From assembly GCA_029582265.1 (NCBI GenBank), contig CM055823.1:21115365-21179364 (forward strand): a stretch of 64,000 bases of DNA, read 5' to 3'. Below are positions 48,035 to 60,026 of the stretch, in pieces. Made by a program: the position numbers and the translations under genes. Position 1 is the first letter of the stretch. Every line of letters begins with the position of its first letter. The notes under the pieces were generated by a model. It ran no database searches and was not told where the DNA came from. It saw only the letters and a program-made list of their open reading frames with translations. Source of the stretch: Zoroaster sp. YZ-2022 (taxonomy: Eukaryota; Echinodermata; Asteroidea; Forcipulatida; Zoroasteridae).

Positions 48035-48649
48035 TAATGCCCTGACCGTTTTTTCGATGGAAACTCTTTTGTTTTTGAATATATTGTTTAGCTTATTGAA
48101 GGAAGCAATAGCACATCCTTTTCTTCTGTTGATATCGTTTGCTGTATCAAGTAGAGTGCCTAGGTATTTGCAGGTCTTCCATTTGTCGTTTGAGTTTCTA
48201 CTTATTTGGTATTCTTCGGTCTTCTTTTCATTCACATAAAGGTTGTATTTCTTTAGTTGTTCTGGAATGATGTTCCGGACATGATCTATCTTGTGCTGTG
48301 CTGTTGTGACCCAACTGATATCGTCGGCATGTTGTTGATTTATTTCTAGTTGTGTATCGACATTTTTGGCATAGCTGTGATCTTTTAGGTGATTTGGTAG
48401 TAATTCTTCTCTGTGGGTTCTGGGTGCTTTGCTGTAGTTGTGAAACTTGTGATCGTGTGATGAGTTTTCATTTAAAGCAGAAGTAGAAAATGAAGATAAC
48501 CGGGCTTAGGCAATCTCCTTGAGTTATGCCGATGTTGGTTACGATCTTTTCGCCAAAGGTGTTTCCGATCCTGACCTGTAATTTGACGTCGCGTCGTCTA
48601 TAAGTATCTTCATGATATGTAGTTCGTCATCTGTTAGGGTATTTCGAAG

Positions 48650-49084
48650 CTGGGGCGCGTTTTCGCGACTGTAACCAGAAACATGTTTGGGCTTTGGTCA
48701 TTGGTTAAGCGTTTTCGCAAGTTCGGTTGTGCTGCGATGACGTCATTGTTCTGACCAAACATGAACCAAAGTTTGTGATCGGTTACGCTTGGTTTCAAGA
48801 TGGCGGATTGTAAAAAGTAATGAAAGTTTTGTTAATTATTTGTTAAAACATGATGGAATGATTGTTCGTATACCAGTAGGCCTATATCTTTCAAGTTTAT
48901 TACTAGCACTCACGAGTAGGTTCTATTTTGCAAAAATTTGAGTTACACCATATATTTTGAAAAACGTTGATGATTTAACACGTCGCAAACTGAAAACAAT
49001 TTTCTTGTTACGTTAGCTTGTTTCTGGTCAAGTATATGACGTCAGAAACAAGTTTCTGGTTAGGGTCGCGAAAACGCGCCCCAG
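48650..49084. mobile_element. 435-bp TIR element (MITE)
   Basis: The left end CTGGGGCGCGTTTTCGCGAC, then TGTAACCAGAAAC, mirrors the right end GTTTCTGGTTAGGGTCGCGA plus AAACGCGCCCCAG, with about three mismatches in 33. There is no coding capacity. It directly abuts the LINE relic, so it may have inserted into it. Confidence 0.78.
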
Positions 49085-49292
49085 ATCAAATTAATGCTAC
49101 AATACCAAATTCAAAAACTAAAGACGTATTCTCATTGGTTACTGGTTGGCCCAGCAACTGTTGTAATGCTTGCTGTTCGCGATACATGATTGTACTGTAC
49201 ATGTACAACTCGCCAGTGTACATCCGCCCAGTGCAGTACATCCGCCCAGTGCCTTCTACTCTGCTCTGATAGTGACGATATTGTCCCTTTAA

Positions 49293-50320
49293 CGTGCATG
49301 TTTGATGGGCCCGACACACAGTGGGCCAGGGTGAAACCAATGTGCGCCAAAAGGGGTCATTTGTGTATGTGCCAGATTTTAATTCTTTTACATTTTTCTT
49401 TAGGTTGCTAAGACCCCTACGACTATTTTATAAACAAATTAAACTCCAATTAATATTTAATAACTGTAGAAGCGCCTTACAATCTTTAAAAAAAACTGTA
49501 CAAAATTGTGATAAAAGCCTGTTGCCGGTAATACTGTTCAAATTGCCATTGTGGGCTTTTTACAGTAACCTCAGTGTATGGTCTATATTTTATCACAATT
49601 ATTGTATAAAAAGATACTTGCACTAAGAAGTCAAGCACCCCATCAGGTCATGATATTGGGCCATTTTTATACACTCCTTCAAATGTATATAATTTTATGG
49701 ACCTCAAGTCTTACTTTTCCAGAAAAATTTAGGGCATGCAAATTAAGCATAATGACCTCGGCATGCCGAGGTCACTTGCCGGCAAATGAATTTGGTCATT
49801 TTTTTATTTAGTGCATGGGGTGCACCCATAATATATACCAGGTAAGTGTAATATATACCAACGCTTCAGTTTACTGAAGCTCGCCACATTTACGTAATTA
49901 ACCTTCTGTATTATATGTATTCTACATCTACAGTTTTAACACATGGTTATAGTAGTTTAATATACCAGTAATTATATGTCCAGTATTTTCAGATTTGTTT
50001 ATTTTTATTAATTTATTTAATTATTATTTATTATTATTTTTTTTTTGGGGTGGGGGAACAAAACATAAATGAACCGACTAAATTTGTGCAGTCATTAAAA
50101 GGCAATTATATGCACAGCATACACAAATGAAATAGGAGTGGGCCTGAAATGGCTCACTTATAATACCCAAAGTTGAACACCTCAGTCTACAACATTCAAC
50201 GAGGGGGAGGGGTAGGTCTGAGAAATGTTGAGCGGCGAGGTACGCGTGAAAAATTCCCCCGCCCCTTAATTTGAGCATTTTTAACAATCACTCCCAATAG
50301 GTGGGGGTGGGGGTGGACGT
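49293..50320. other. No gene recognised
   Basis: AT-rich. A short palindrome TCGGCATGCCGA lies at about 49758-49769. No supported feature. Confidence 0.45.
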
Positions 50321-51079
50321 TTCACAAAGTATGATTTCAGGAAAATCTGAGAACATTGATGAATATATACCGATGTAGGCTATCTACTCGAACAAGTTGT
50401 TTTTAACCCTACTTTTTAATGACTTTATTTTCTATATTGGCCTAATGAGCTGCAGGCGGAAATATTTTTCATATTTTTTGACCGATCACTCGTACTGTCA
50501 GGGTCAAGATCAGAATTACCCGCATACTTTTCATTTTGAAGCTGTGGGAGGAGTAGCGTTCATGATTCAGAGTAGCTTCCCCAAGATGGTCTACTTTGGC
50601 GGGAGAGCTGTTGATACAACGGAGCTGAGCTCTTTTTCTTTCTTTTTTGCGGCATTTCAAAGGGCAATAAATCTGAGATCAGCAGATTTGAAGTTGTATT
50701 GTAGATTCTCCTATGTTTTATATTTTTTATTTTTATTTTATTTTATTTTTTTAATTCTGGAGCACCGATCTGATGACGTACCGGTATGCGATGACACTTC
50801 ATGGTTACATATTGTCACATTTTATGTCACACTTTTAAATGGAGGGCTGTACTCCAAGAATGTTGGTTCTTAATTTTGATGCACTCAAGTGTTGTGTATT
50901 AAAATCTCACTTTCATTTCTCTGATTATATTAACGGCAAAACACATTATAAGGAGTGCGTAGCTCTTTAACGACATACCGTAACTCTCACAACGAATCAA
51001 TTGTGATTAATTCTCACGGAAAGACTTATGCAACATTGTAATGATATCGAATAACCACAGTGAAATCAGAAGTAATACT

Positions 51080-51800
51080 GACAATAATTAGAAAGAAATT
51101 GATGGTGTCACTGTTAACTTAATTTCATTGTATGCGCCAAATGGTGCTTCTATTGTTGAATTTGAGAACTCCATTTTGGATATTTCATAAATATAATTAA
51201 ATTATTGAGGTAATATTAACTGTCAGTTAGATTTAAGAAATATTTACGATCAAAGCAAAACTTATCTTTGTAAAATTATTCAGGAAAATGAACTCAGTTG
51301 ATACTTGGCGATATATAAAGAATAAACCAGGCTAGACATTTTACCACAAAGTAATTAAAAGACCGAGTCAAATTGATTATGTTTTAATTTCAGAAACACT
51401 CGGATAACAACTACAAGAAATTTCTGTTGATTCTTCCGGTCCGTCAGATCACAGTACAGTAATTGTCCGTTTTGATTATCAAACCATTCCCACAGGAAAG
51501 GGAAGATGGATTTGTAATAACGAACTTCATAGGCAACCAATGTAAAACTCGTGTTGAATGGTTTTGTAAATGTTGGATAACCCAAACAGACCGTTAGGCC
51601 TATGATTATTTATTTGTTTGGTGGGATATTGGAAAAAATAGGCTAAAAAATTATTAAATATTATGAAGTCGAGAAAACATACAAAGAAAAACGAGAAGCT
51701 GTTAAAAAAAAGGGTACGATTGTGTTGTTAGCAATCCTTCTAACAATACCATGACTGAGCTAGAAGAAAAGGGGAAAATACTCGCAAATGGGACAGAGCT
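51080..51800 (+). pseudogene. L1/Tx1 LINE relic, endonuclease part
   Basis: Broken + strand frames read ISLYAPNGA, IIQENEL.DTWR, SQIDYVLIS, SDHSTVIVRFDY and TGKGRWICNNE. These align with the endonuclease end of the LINE at 34479-38105 (for example GQGRWICNNN). Many stops. Confidence 0.75.
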
Positions 51801-52179
51801 ACACTCAGATTGCATAGGCTACATAATGTGGGCAGAGAAAAACTGAGTAAATATACTTTTTTCTGCCAAAAAGCATCAACGGAAAAACAATCTTGAATAA
51901 ATGTGGGTACAGGGAGAGCAGGAGTTTATGACTGAAAATAAGGAAATAAGGATGAGTGAAAATAAAAATAAAAAAGTCAGACAGGGAGACAACTGAATTA
52001 ACAAGCAACATATACATAAAACAAATTAATGTTAAATGGCTGTGGAAACAAACAAAAGTAAAATTAGTCATTCTCTTCCTGTAAGTTGAAACCACGGGGG
52101 TGAATGGTGTGGATACACCAGATGCACATCTTTTCTCTGCTGAGATGGATTTTTAACCCTTCTTTGTTTTCCATCTTAG

Positions 52180-52251
52180 GTATCTCTATGACAACAAAAT
52201 CAGTGAAATTGAACCCGGAACATTTGATGGTCTACAAAAACTGCGAATCTT
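52180..52251 (+). CDS. Exon: LRR 3 (72 nt)
   Basis: Acceptor CATCTTAG, donor GTAAGT. It encodes LYLYDNKISEIEPGTFDGLQ, then KLRIL. The exon and both flanks resemble 27949-28020 and its flanks, so the two arose by duplication of an exon with its introns. It lies between LINE relics at about 51100-51800 and 52515-53030. Confidence 0.93.
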
Positions 52252-52514
52252 GTAAGTATTTATGTCATTAATTTCAATCACGCAGCATTGTGCCACCGAT
52301 TTCTGTTGACTGAAGTTACGTCTCACTGTAAGCAAATTAGTTGAAGTGTGTAGTTTATGTTTGCCGATCGAAATATATGTCTGCTGTTTCGATTGAATAT
52401 CGAAATGCAATTTCAACAATATTATTAATTTATTTTTATTAAAAAAATACTTTGAAATTGAAAAAAGAAAAAAAGAAAACAGAGGCGAAAGAGGTGACTT
52501 AAACAAAATGGAGA

Positions 52515-53035
52515 CTTATCAGTCTTCTCAATGTTGAAGGATCCGGTTCAAAAATCAACAATCAGAAAACCCAAGGCTTATAGTTGGGAGCATGGAAAGA
52601 CAGAAAAACAGTAACAATCAAAAATTTAAATTCTTGGCCTACATTTTGAAAATGAGATCAAGCCGGAAGACAATTGGGTAGAGAGAATAAACATAGTGAA
52701 GACTATTTTGAATAGAATTATTACTAAATGACTAAGAAATGGATAAAGTTATGCAATTTTATTGGTCATCGAAACCAGACAAAATCAAAACGGACACTAT
52801 AAGGGGATCTCCAGAATTAGGTGCAACTGGATTAATCATCATCACATACAAAATAGATGCGTTAACATTAAACTGTCTGCAAAAATATACCAAAACTCAA
52901 GAAAAATGGAAATATTTATTAGATTTTTGGATCCAAATGATTAAAATCTTGGTTGTTTTGTCTTTAACAATCCTAAACTGATGGAACAAAAATACCCAGT
53001 TTTTATTGAGATTTAATTAAAGCTGGGTGGCCAAA
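52515..53035 (+). pseudogene. L1/Tx1 LINE relic, C-terminal part
   Basis: Frames on the + strand read EGSGSKINNQKTQGL, KPEDNWVERI, DKVMQFYWSSKPDKIKTDTI and GATGLIIITYKIDAL. They align with KGSGSKLNVPKTKGL, TPEDNWGPRV and KSIWNFYWDDKVEKIKRNTI of the LINE on the - strand. Same family, separate old insertion or the remaining half of one. Confidence 0.75.
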
Positions 53036-53094
53036 GGATAATCTCCAGAATTGTTCATGTGTTTAAATATTAATAAGCGAATAATTCGTGCAAA

Positions 53095-53900
53095 AAAGGG
53101 CGAATTTGGTTTGTTTAAATATTGATTGTCTATTCGTTTGGGCCTTGTTTTTAAGCATCCGTCCGTTGGAGTTAAAATCACACTGGGTGTTGCGTGGGAA
53201 TTTTTCTTAAGAATATAATTTATAATGTTCCAGGTTTGTTTGATATTGGATTTAGCATCAGAAAACTTCTCAGCATAGGACCTGACTTTGACAACTTTGA
53301 TCAGACCATTAAGTTTGTTACGGAATTTCTTGTACTTCATTTTGTTGGCATTGTTTGGTTTGATCAGGAAGTTCTTCATACAATTTGTTTTTGTATTTGA
53401 TGGATTGTATGATGCCATTGGTCATCTATGGTTTAAATCTTCTATTATGACTGATATTTTGAACTGGGAAATGAGAATCATAAAGATGAGTAAACATAGT
53501 GATGAAGGTATTATAAGCAGTATCGGGGTTTTCACATGATGAGTACATTTCCCTCTAGTCAACATCCAATAAACAGTGTTCTTGAAACTGAATAATGTTT
53601 TCTTGGTTGATACAATCTGAAGGATTGAGTGACTTTCTGTTTATTGACATGTGAACCATTTAATTGAATCATGAGAAAATGGGTAGATGATCGGAAGCAT
53701 CGCAAAACAAGATTCTAGATTTGGATGGTAAATCACAACTATTAGTAAGGATGTTATCTATTATTAACGTAGCTGTGGAGTCAATGATACGGGTAGGTTT
53801 GTGGATAGTTGGTGAGAATGAGTTACTGAAAAGACAATCTACAAAATGGGAAGTCAGTAGTAGTCAATAAAGAAGGGTTTCAAACACATTGTGTGCCTAA
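53095..53900 (-). pseudogene. Second LINE relic: endonuclease end and linker
   Basis: The - strand reads KPTRIIDSTATLIDNILTNS and SDHLPIFS near 53650-53850, the end of an apurinic-type endonuclease. It continues (53017-53418) with KYKKFRNKLNGLIKVVKV, then TWNIINYILKK, the linker before RT in CR1/jockey-like LINEs. The RT is absent. It is unrelated to the L1/Tx1 pieces beside it. Confidence 0.7.
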
Positions 53901-55262
53901 ATCAAACTTTTGAGCATACTTAATTATAAAGAAAGGTTTCATATTTGTAATTTCAATAAATAATTTTTTTTAAATCAATAAATGAAAAATAAATAAAATA
54001 TATGAATACTTTGTAAGACGGGACTTTTTCGGTAGGTTTCAAATTATTAGGCCCTTGTTCAAGTACCCTCTTTATTGACTTAACCTGATCATCGTCAGCC
54101 ACATACTGAGTACTGTTTTATACAACTTAGATAGAGTAGTACAAATTATATTGCTAAGTTCGGCATTATCGAGCTGGGTCAATAAAGTGATCATGATGTG
54201 TGTAAAATCCATACAAGTCAATGTACACATACTTTTAGGGAAGGATTCATCTCAGTAAGTGTTTTGTCTTGATAATGTAGAGCCCCCATCTAAAACAATT
54301 AATATGAACCCTACCCTAACCCCAGGACCAATAGGGGATTTGTAAGTATGGACCACAAAAATAGAAGCCCCATCCTATTTTTCTCAATCAGGATGTCCCC
54401 AACAATTCTCTGTAACCTAAAGAACCTAATACATTTTGACCATCTATCAGCTAAAACAGTAACTACAAAATAAACAACATTAACAACATTCTTTTCTCAA
54501 TGGCTTTGCAGTACATTTCATTGAATTTATCAATTTCAAAATTTTAACATCGAAGTGTTAATTCATAAAATTAATCACAAAATTTATTTATGTCCAAACA
54601 GTCAAGTTAATTATAACTTCATAAAATTGCACTTCCGTCAAGGAAACAACACAAACATGAGGACATGTAACAGATCAAGCGCGTAACTCCTGAAATTTCA
54701 ATGGGCTACAATACTTTTTAGTCAGTCGCCCACGTTTGAGTGTTTATTTTAGGAAACCAGAAAATGTTCTTTGGGTCCTGAAACACACAGGGGCGGGGTG
54801 TTATTGGGGGCTTCACAAACTTTTTGAGGAATACCCCACACATACACACCTTTTCCAGAAGGAGAAATAAAAATACAATGCACAATACGTGGGACCTGAA
54901 TGAATATTCTTCAGTTCATTTCAAAACTGAAGTTGGTCACTGACATGTGAAACATTTAAATTCAATCCAAGAATAATCAACTTTAAAATGTCCAACATCT
55001 GAAGACAGTGTTTGTAACTTCTGATTGAGTTCATCAATAAGTACATATTGCCCTTGTTTAACCGGCAATTTAAGGAATTTTGTTTAGTTTTCATTGGAAC
55101 ATTTGTCAGAAGCTTGGTTTTCTAGTTAAAGTGCAAAAACTTTGGTACATATTTACTGTAAAACCATGACTGTGACGATTATTTTCCCTTCCTCAAATAA
55201 ATGATGAAAAAGAAAACTTCCGTAAATTGCTATAAAAATAGTGGAAGAAACGGGTGATACAT
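53901..55262. other. No gene recognised
   Basis: AT-rich. No convincing exon on either strand. Confidence 0.45.
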
Positions 55263-55263
55263 C

Positions 55264-55921
55264 TTTAATAAGACCAGAGAAATCACATCTATCATACAAA
55301 TACCATCAAAGGCAGTGTACAGTAACCAACCTGTGGAATAATAAGACCAGAGAAATCACAGCTATCATACAAATACCATCAAAGGCAGTGTACAGTAACC
55401 AACCTGTGGAATAATAAGACCAGAGAAATCACATCTATCATACAAATACCATCAAAGGCAGTGTACAGTAACCGACCTGTAGAATAATAAGACCAGAGAA
55501 ATCACAGCTATCATACAAATACCATCAAAGGCAGTGTACAGTAACCGACCTGTGGAATAATAAGACCAGAGAAATCACAGCTATCATACAAATACCATCA
55601 AAGGCAGTGTACAGTAACCGACCTGTGCAATAATAAGACCAGAGAAATCACAGCTATCATACAAATACCATCAAAGGCAGTGTACAGTAACCGACCTGTG
55701 GAATAATAAGACCAGAGAAATCACAGCTATCATACAAATACCATCAAAGGCAGTGTACAGTAACCGACCTGTGGAATAATAAGACCAGAGAAATCACAGC
55801 TATCATACAAATACCATCAAAGGCAGTGTACAGTAACCGACCTGTGGAATAATAAGATCAGAGAAATCACAGCTATCATACAAATACCATCAAAGGCAGT
55901 GTACAGTAACCAACCTGTGGA
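55264..55921. repeat. 73-bp tandem repeat, 9 copies
   Basis: The unit runs AATAATAAGACCAGAGAAAT, CACAGCTATCATACAAATAC, CATCAAAGGCAGTGTACAGT, AACCGACCTGTGG. Copies differ by one or two bases (ATCT/AGCT, CAACC/CGACC). The near-perfect identity implies recent expansion or homogenisation. Confidence 0.96.
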
Positions 55922-56600
55922 AATTAAGAAGCAAATACCAACAATTTATTATTATTATTTTCTTTTTAGAAATGGATCACCGTCAGATGGTGATTCATTT
56001 TAAATTTGAAAAGTTTCCCTCAAACATTTCACATCTTACAAGGTTAGTACATGTAAGCGTTTTGATAATAATGTAACTTGGTTGCTTTTCAGGTAATGAA
56101 AAATGGTGCACACTCCCTTCAGTTGTTAAATGTTTGACTCTGGTTGAGTCAGACTTACTTGTACAGTACAATAAAAACCACAAACATGGTCTCAAGGGGG
56201 TGAATTACAAAGTACATAAAGATCCAAATATCATGTACAATTCAATCTTGGAATCAGTCACAACTTCAAATGTTAAAAGTCAATCCAGTGGGAGACTGTG
56301 ATTTCCCATAAATACATTTTGATGGTTTTCTTTTCTAGAAATTGATGGTAAAACACAGGCAATACATCTTTAAAAGTATGAATTTTTCAATATAGGCATG
56401 TGAAGTAAACACCCCCAACCCCGTTCCCAGCCCCATCATCCTCAAACACACCCACAAAAAATACAACAAATAAAAATGACTCATCCTTCTTTGAAGTGTT
56501 CAATGAAGGTTGGGTCATTTGTTTATCAGTTCAGCAAAGTAAATTTGACTGAATCACCAGCCAAATTGTCACGTAATGTATACCACTTCTGGCTGGTTCT
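55922..56600. other. No gene recognised
   Basis: An (ATT)n run and TTTCTTTTTAG acceptor-like site at about 55955-55970 are not followed by a recognisable exon. Confidence 0.45.
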
Positions 56601-56733
56601 CGGCTACATTTTGCTGAGCAGATAAATTGACTAAGCAATATTTTCTCCTAAGCAGCTCCATTATGGTCATCCCAGCAGTTGGCATCCTGCTTTCACACTC
56701 CTTTGTTCTGAGCAAGCATGGTTTATCTTCACA

Positions 56734-57063
56734 ATGCAACCATCATGGTGGAACTGTGTACAAATACACATACATGCATCCTGCCCCTATTCACGTCTTC
56801 AACTTCAAGTTTTTCAACTCCTTGATGCCTGCTATTGTACAACACAATCAAGCCCATGTTCTGACCAAGCACCCTTTTGTGGCTTTTTCAATTCATCATG
56901 GCTGACTATATACAAGTACAAACCAAGACCTCCAAGAAACTGTAAGTTTGGAAATGCCCCAATCAGTTATTATTCCAACTGTGTTGCTTCATTTAACATT
57001 GTATTGGATGTCTGTGGTGATATTGAAAGTAATCCTGGTCCATCTACAAAGCTCTTACCATCA

Positions 57064-57098
<35 letters not shown>

Positions 57099-57609
57099 TT
57101 CCCAGCCTACACAGTGTCGACCAATATCTCAACCATTATCTCAGACTGCTTTGGGATTTTCATCCAAGTCTACTATTAGCGCAGTTCTGTTCAACGCAAG
57201 AAGTATCGACAACAAGTTGCTTCTCTTTCAAACGGAACTAGATGTCTACAAGCTTGACTTAGCTTTTATCACGGAATCCTGGCTGGACAACTCGATACAT
57301 GATGGAGAACTCACTTCTAACTGTAATTATGCTATTTTCAGAAAAGATCGTAACAGGCATGGTGGGGGAGTATTTGTCACTATTGCTAAACATTTATCTC
57401 CGGTTCGTAAATATGAGTTTGAACATGTGGACCTAGAATTAATTATGGTTGATATACATACTAAACATGGTAAAGTGTTATTGGGATGTTTGTACAGGCC
57501 TCCGAGTGCCACTGTTAAATATTTTGAGGATTATCAATCTGTTCTTGAAAATATATTGGCATTTTCCCAACAGTACGTTGCCATTGCTATACTTATGATT
57601 TCAACATAG
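56734..57609 (+). CDS. LINE N-terminus: 2A peptide and endonuclease
   Basis: A 291-codon frame, disrupted afterwards. Residues 90-103 read VLDVCGDIESNPGP, matching the 2A consensus D(V/I)ExNPGP, at which ribosomes skip a peptide bond before the last Pro. A Ser run coded by CATCGT hexamers follows (57060-57096). The endonuclease then begins: LFNARSIDNK, AFITESWLD, YAIFRKDRNRHGGGV and LLGCLYRPPS. Similar 2A-bearing LINE proteins are known in sea urchin and other multicellular animals. The start codon is uncertain, since the frame is open from several upstream Mets and the N-terminus is probably incomplete. Confidence 0.82.
57007..57042 (+). promoter_or_regulatory. 2A ribosome-skipping sequence
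   Basis: Encodes DVCGDIESNPGP in frame with the endonuclease. All residues of the 2A core are present. The upstream context (hydrophobic NCVASFNIVL) is also like that of active 2As. Confidence 0.8.
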
Positions 57610-60026
57610 ATTTTAAGGTGTCAACAAATAACTCCCATATACAATCATCCTCAGTACAACGTCTCCATAATATTTCCGATATTCTCAATTTACAGCAATT
57701 AGTTACATTCACCACTCGTGATGGAAATTCACCCTACCAATTCTGGCTCAGTTATAGATTTGTTATTTACCAACAGACCTGACTTATTTTCAATCGTTAC
57801 CCAACATTCTGGTCTTGGTAACAGTGATCATAATGGTGTTTATTTTAACTTGTTAACCTCTCATGATCAAAAACTATGAATAGGTCTTTACCAATACAAT
57901 AAAGCTGATATCAATACTTTATGTGACACTCTTTGCATGGTGCCTTGGGACACCTGTTTTTCTTCAGACAACATTGATGTGGTATGGGATTATTTTAAAG
58001 ACCTATTGTTTGCTGCTGTGAAAGATATTGTTCCTATTGCCAAATGTAAAGGTAGAAAGAAACATCCTTGGATTTCTGCAGATATCATTATTTTGTCTAA
58101 AAAGAAAAACAAAGCTTACAAAGCAGCTATCCGTAACAAGGATAATCATAATTTATGGAACAAATACAAAAGCTTCGGAATGAGGTCAAATATTTAGTTA
58201 GACAATCATATTGTAGTTATATCAAGGACATGGCCATGAATTCTCCATCTAATCCTAAAAGGTTCTGGTCGTTTTGTTAGTACCCAGCGTCGAAAGAGTA
58301 CAATTACAAGTTTTCAAACTGAAAATGGCGTTATTAATGATCCGGTCAATATTGCTCAGAATTTCAACCTTATTTTCCAGAGAAACTTTAGTAGTGACTC
58401 TAACAATATCATTGATATCTCATGTGATCACACTTTTACTGATTTTCGTCTTTGTAACATTTTAACTACTCCGGCTGAAGTTAAACAACTCCTTTCTGAA
58501 CTTAACATGCATAAATCTTGTGGTCCTGATGACATATCTCCAATGTTGCTTAAACTAACTTGTGATAGTTTAGCCCAGCCATTAGCTAAACTTTTTAACT
58601 TTTCGCTTTCCTCTGGTGTAGTTCCTCATGAATGGAAGCTAGCGAATGTTGTTCCATTATTTAAAACTTGTGATGCTCATGTTATGTCAAACTATAGACC
58701 CATCTCACTCTGTTCTGTTGTTGGTAAGATTCTTGAAAGGGTTGTATGTAAACATCTCATTAATCATATGTATAGAGGGGGATAATCTCACCTACTCAAC
58801 ATGGGTTTTTGCCAAAGCGCTCCTGTGTTACTCAATTGACAACTCTTTATCATAGCTGGGCCAATGCACTTGATGTTCCGAAACCCTCCGCATTGATGCC
58901 ATATTTTTAGATTGGTCTAAAGCATTTGATCGTGTGAGTCATCAAGTTCTTTTGAACAAATTACATAAATATGGCGTTTGTGGTTCAATGTTGGACTGGT
59001 TTAAGTCTTATCTTACAAATAGGTCTCAACGGGTTCAGTTTATGGGATCATCATCTGACTGGGCTGCAGTTCATTCTGGTGTGCCACAGGGATCTGTTCT
59101 TGGACCTTTACTTTTCAACATTTTTGCTTTTGATCTGCCATTTTGTGTTCAGTCGAATCTTCGTCAATATGCAGATGACACTGTTTTGTATAGAGTTATT
59201 AAAACTCCAGATGATGAAGTGACACTCCAGAATGATCTGCAGCACATAAACACCTGGTGTAATTTAAACTGTATGGCTTTAAAAACCCAAATAAATGTAA
59301 GCTAATGACTGTGACCCGTTCTAGAAATCCTGCTAAACCACTGTATAATATTGGTGATTACACTTTGGAAAATGTTGATAACTACAAATACCTTGGTGTT
59401 ATTATTTCTAGGGACTTAAGCTGGAAAACCCCTATTAGCAATTTGCTTCAAAAGCCACAAGGCTAAATGGATTTATTGGTAGAGTAGTTAAAACTAGGGA
59501 CCCTAACATTCTTATTTCACTTTATCGCTCAATTAGCAGACCCATACTTGAGTATGCAGCCCCCGTCTGGTGCCCTGTCCTCACTACCCAGCAAGAAACG
59601 CTTGAGAAGGTACAAAGACGTTTCACCAGTTTTTGTTTAGGCCTGCCAAGAAAGGCTTTAATTAATTCCAATAGTGAAATTGTGTATTCTGACAGGTGTG
59701 TCAAGTTGGGTCTTCCCTTTTTAAACAATAGAATTCATTTCCTTTCAATTGTGTTTGCTATTAAATGTTTATATAATAAATTTGACATTCCTATTGATCT
59801 AATCCATGTTAATCGTAGACATACTGAAGTTATTAAGTTTTCTCATCAAATGGCAAGGTCCAATGCTGCTCATCATTCTCTTTTTTATAGATTCCCTAGA
59901 TTATGGGAGGTGCTACCAACAGATGTTAAAGAAACAGTTATTTATAGTTTATCTTTATTTGTTAATTCACTTAGAAAACATTTATTAGTCCCTGGCCTAG
60001 CAGATGCCCTAACTCAAACTGTGTAG
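57610..60026 (+). pseudogene. LINE endonuclease end, RT and C-terminal domain (broken)
   Basis: Endonuclease end: SVIDLLFTNRPDLFS and SDHNGVYF near 57750-57850. RT blocks: KSCGPDDISPMLLKL (58513), NYRPISL (58693), IFLDWSKAFDRVSH (near 58905), GVPQGSVLGPLLFN (59080) and QYADDTVLY (59166). The C-terminal part ends LVPGLADALTQTV at 60026. Frame changes at about 57600, 58200, 58780, 58900, 59300 and 59450 exclude a working product from this copy. Confidence 0.88.

Larger units (their letters stand above)
46187..48649 (-). mobile_element. RTE-like LINE relic, interrupted by a Tc1-like element
   Basis: On the - strand, the RT C-terminal half reads HADDISWVT (near 48320), KYNLYVNEKKTEEYQI and KTCKYLGTLLD. 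It continues across the Tc1 insertion into FLYNTKLWTITKNLEQKIDSFQ, LLRKVLDIRWPQKISNEDLY and RRLSWLGHLLRLPEETPARK. It ends with a GATGATGATGATTAATGAG tail (about 46187-46205), typical of RTE 3' ends. Several stops and frameshifts make it a pseudogene. The endonuclease is absent. Confidence 0.75.
45791..49292. mobile_element. TTAA-type MITE split by nested insertions
   Basis: The left end TTAAAGGGACAGTATCGTCA (45791-45810) and right end TGACGATATTGTCCCTTTAA (49273-49292) are inverted partners and carry the family TTAA. The space between is filled by an RTE-like LINE, a Tc1-like element and a TIR element. That both ends belong to one original copy is inferred. Confidence 0.5.
50320..53145 (+). 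repeat. Duplicated LRR exon-intron cassette, copy C
   Basis: The upstream block (GGAAAATCTGAGAACATTGA at 50340, TGTTTTTAACCCTACTTT, GCCTAATGAGCTGCAGGCGG at 50440-50459) and downstream block (AAATATTAATAAGCGAATAA at 53065-53084, then CGTTTGGGCCTTG) match those around LRR 2, in the same order. LINE pieces have since inserted on both sides of the exon, spreading the cassette to about 2.8 kb. Confidence 0.8.

Noticed and set aside
50397..50873. 158-codon ORF on the + strand
   Set aside because: Its start lies in the duplicated intron block also found at 27.8 kb, and the translation has no domain; intronic read-through.
53017..53418. ORF taken at first as a host gene
   Set aside because: The upstream endonuclease remnant and linker motif show that it is a LINE relic.
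54700..54775. A possible terminal exon on the - strand after an acceptor (GTGTGTTTCAG)
   Set aside because: All three frames end within a few codons and nothing links it to the exons at 61-62 kb.
55264..55921. Regular 73-bp repeats that could suggest a CRISPR array
   Set aside because: The whole unit is repeated with no unique spacers, and the genome is eukaryotic; this is a minisatellite. The same holds for the 60-, 62-, 99- and 138-bp arrays.
55955..56010. An acceptor-like TTTTCTTTTTAG that might start the next LRR exon
   Set aside because: The following sequence has no LRR pattern and no 72-nt spacing to a donor.
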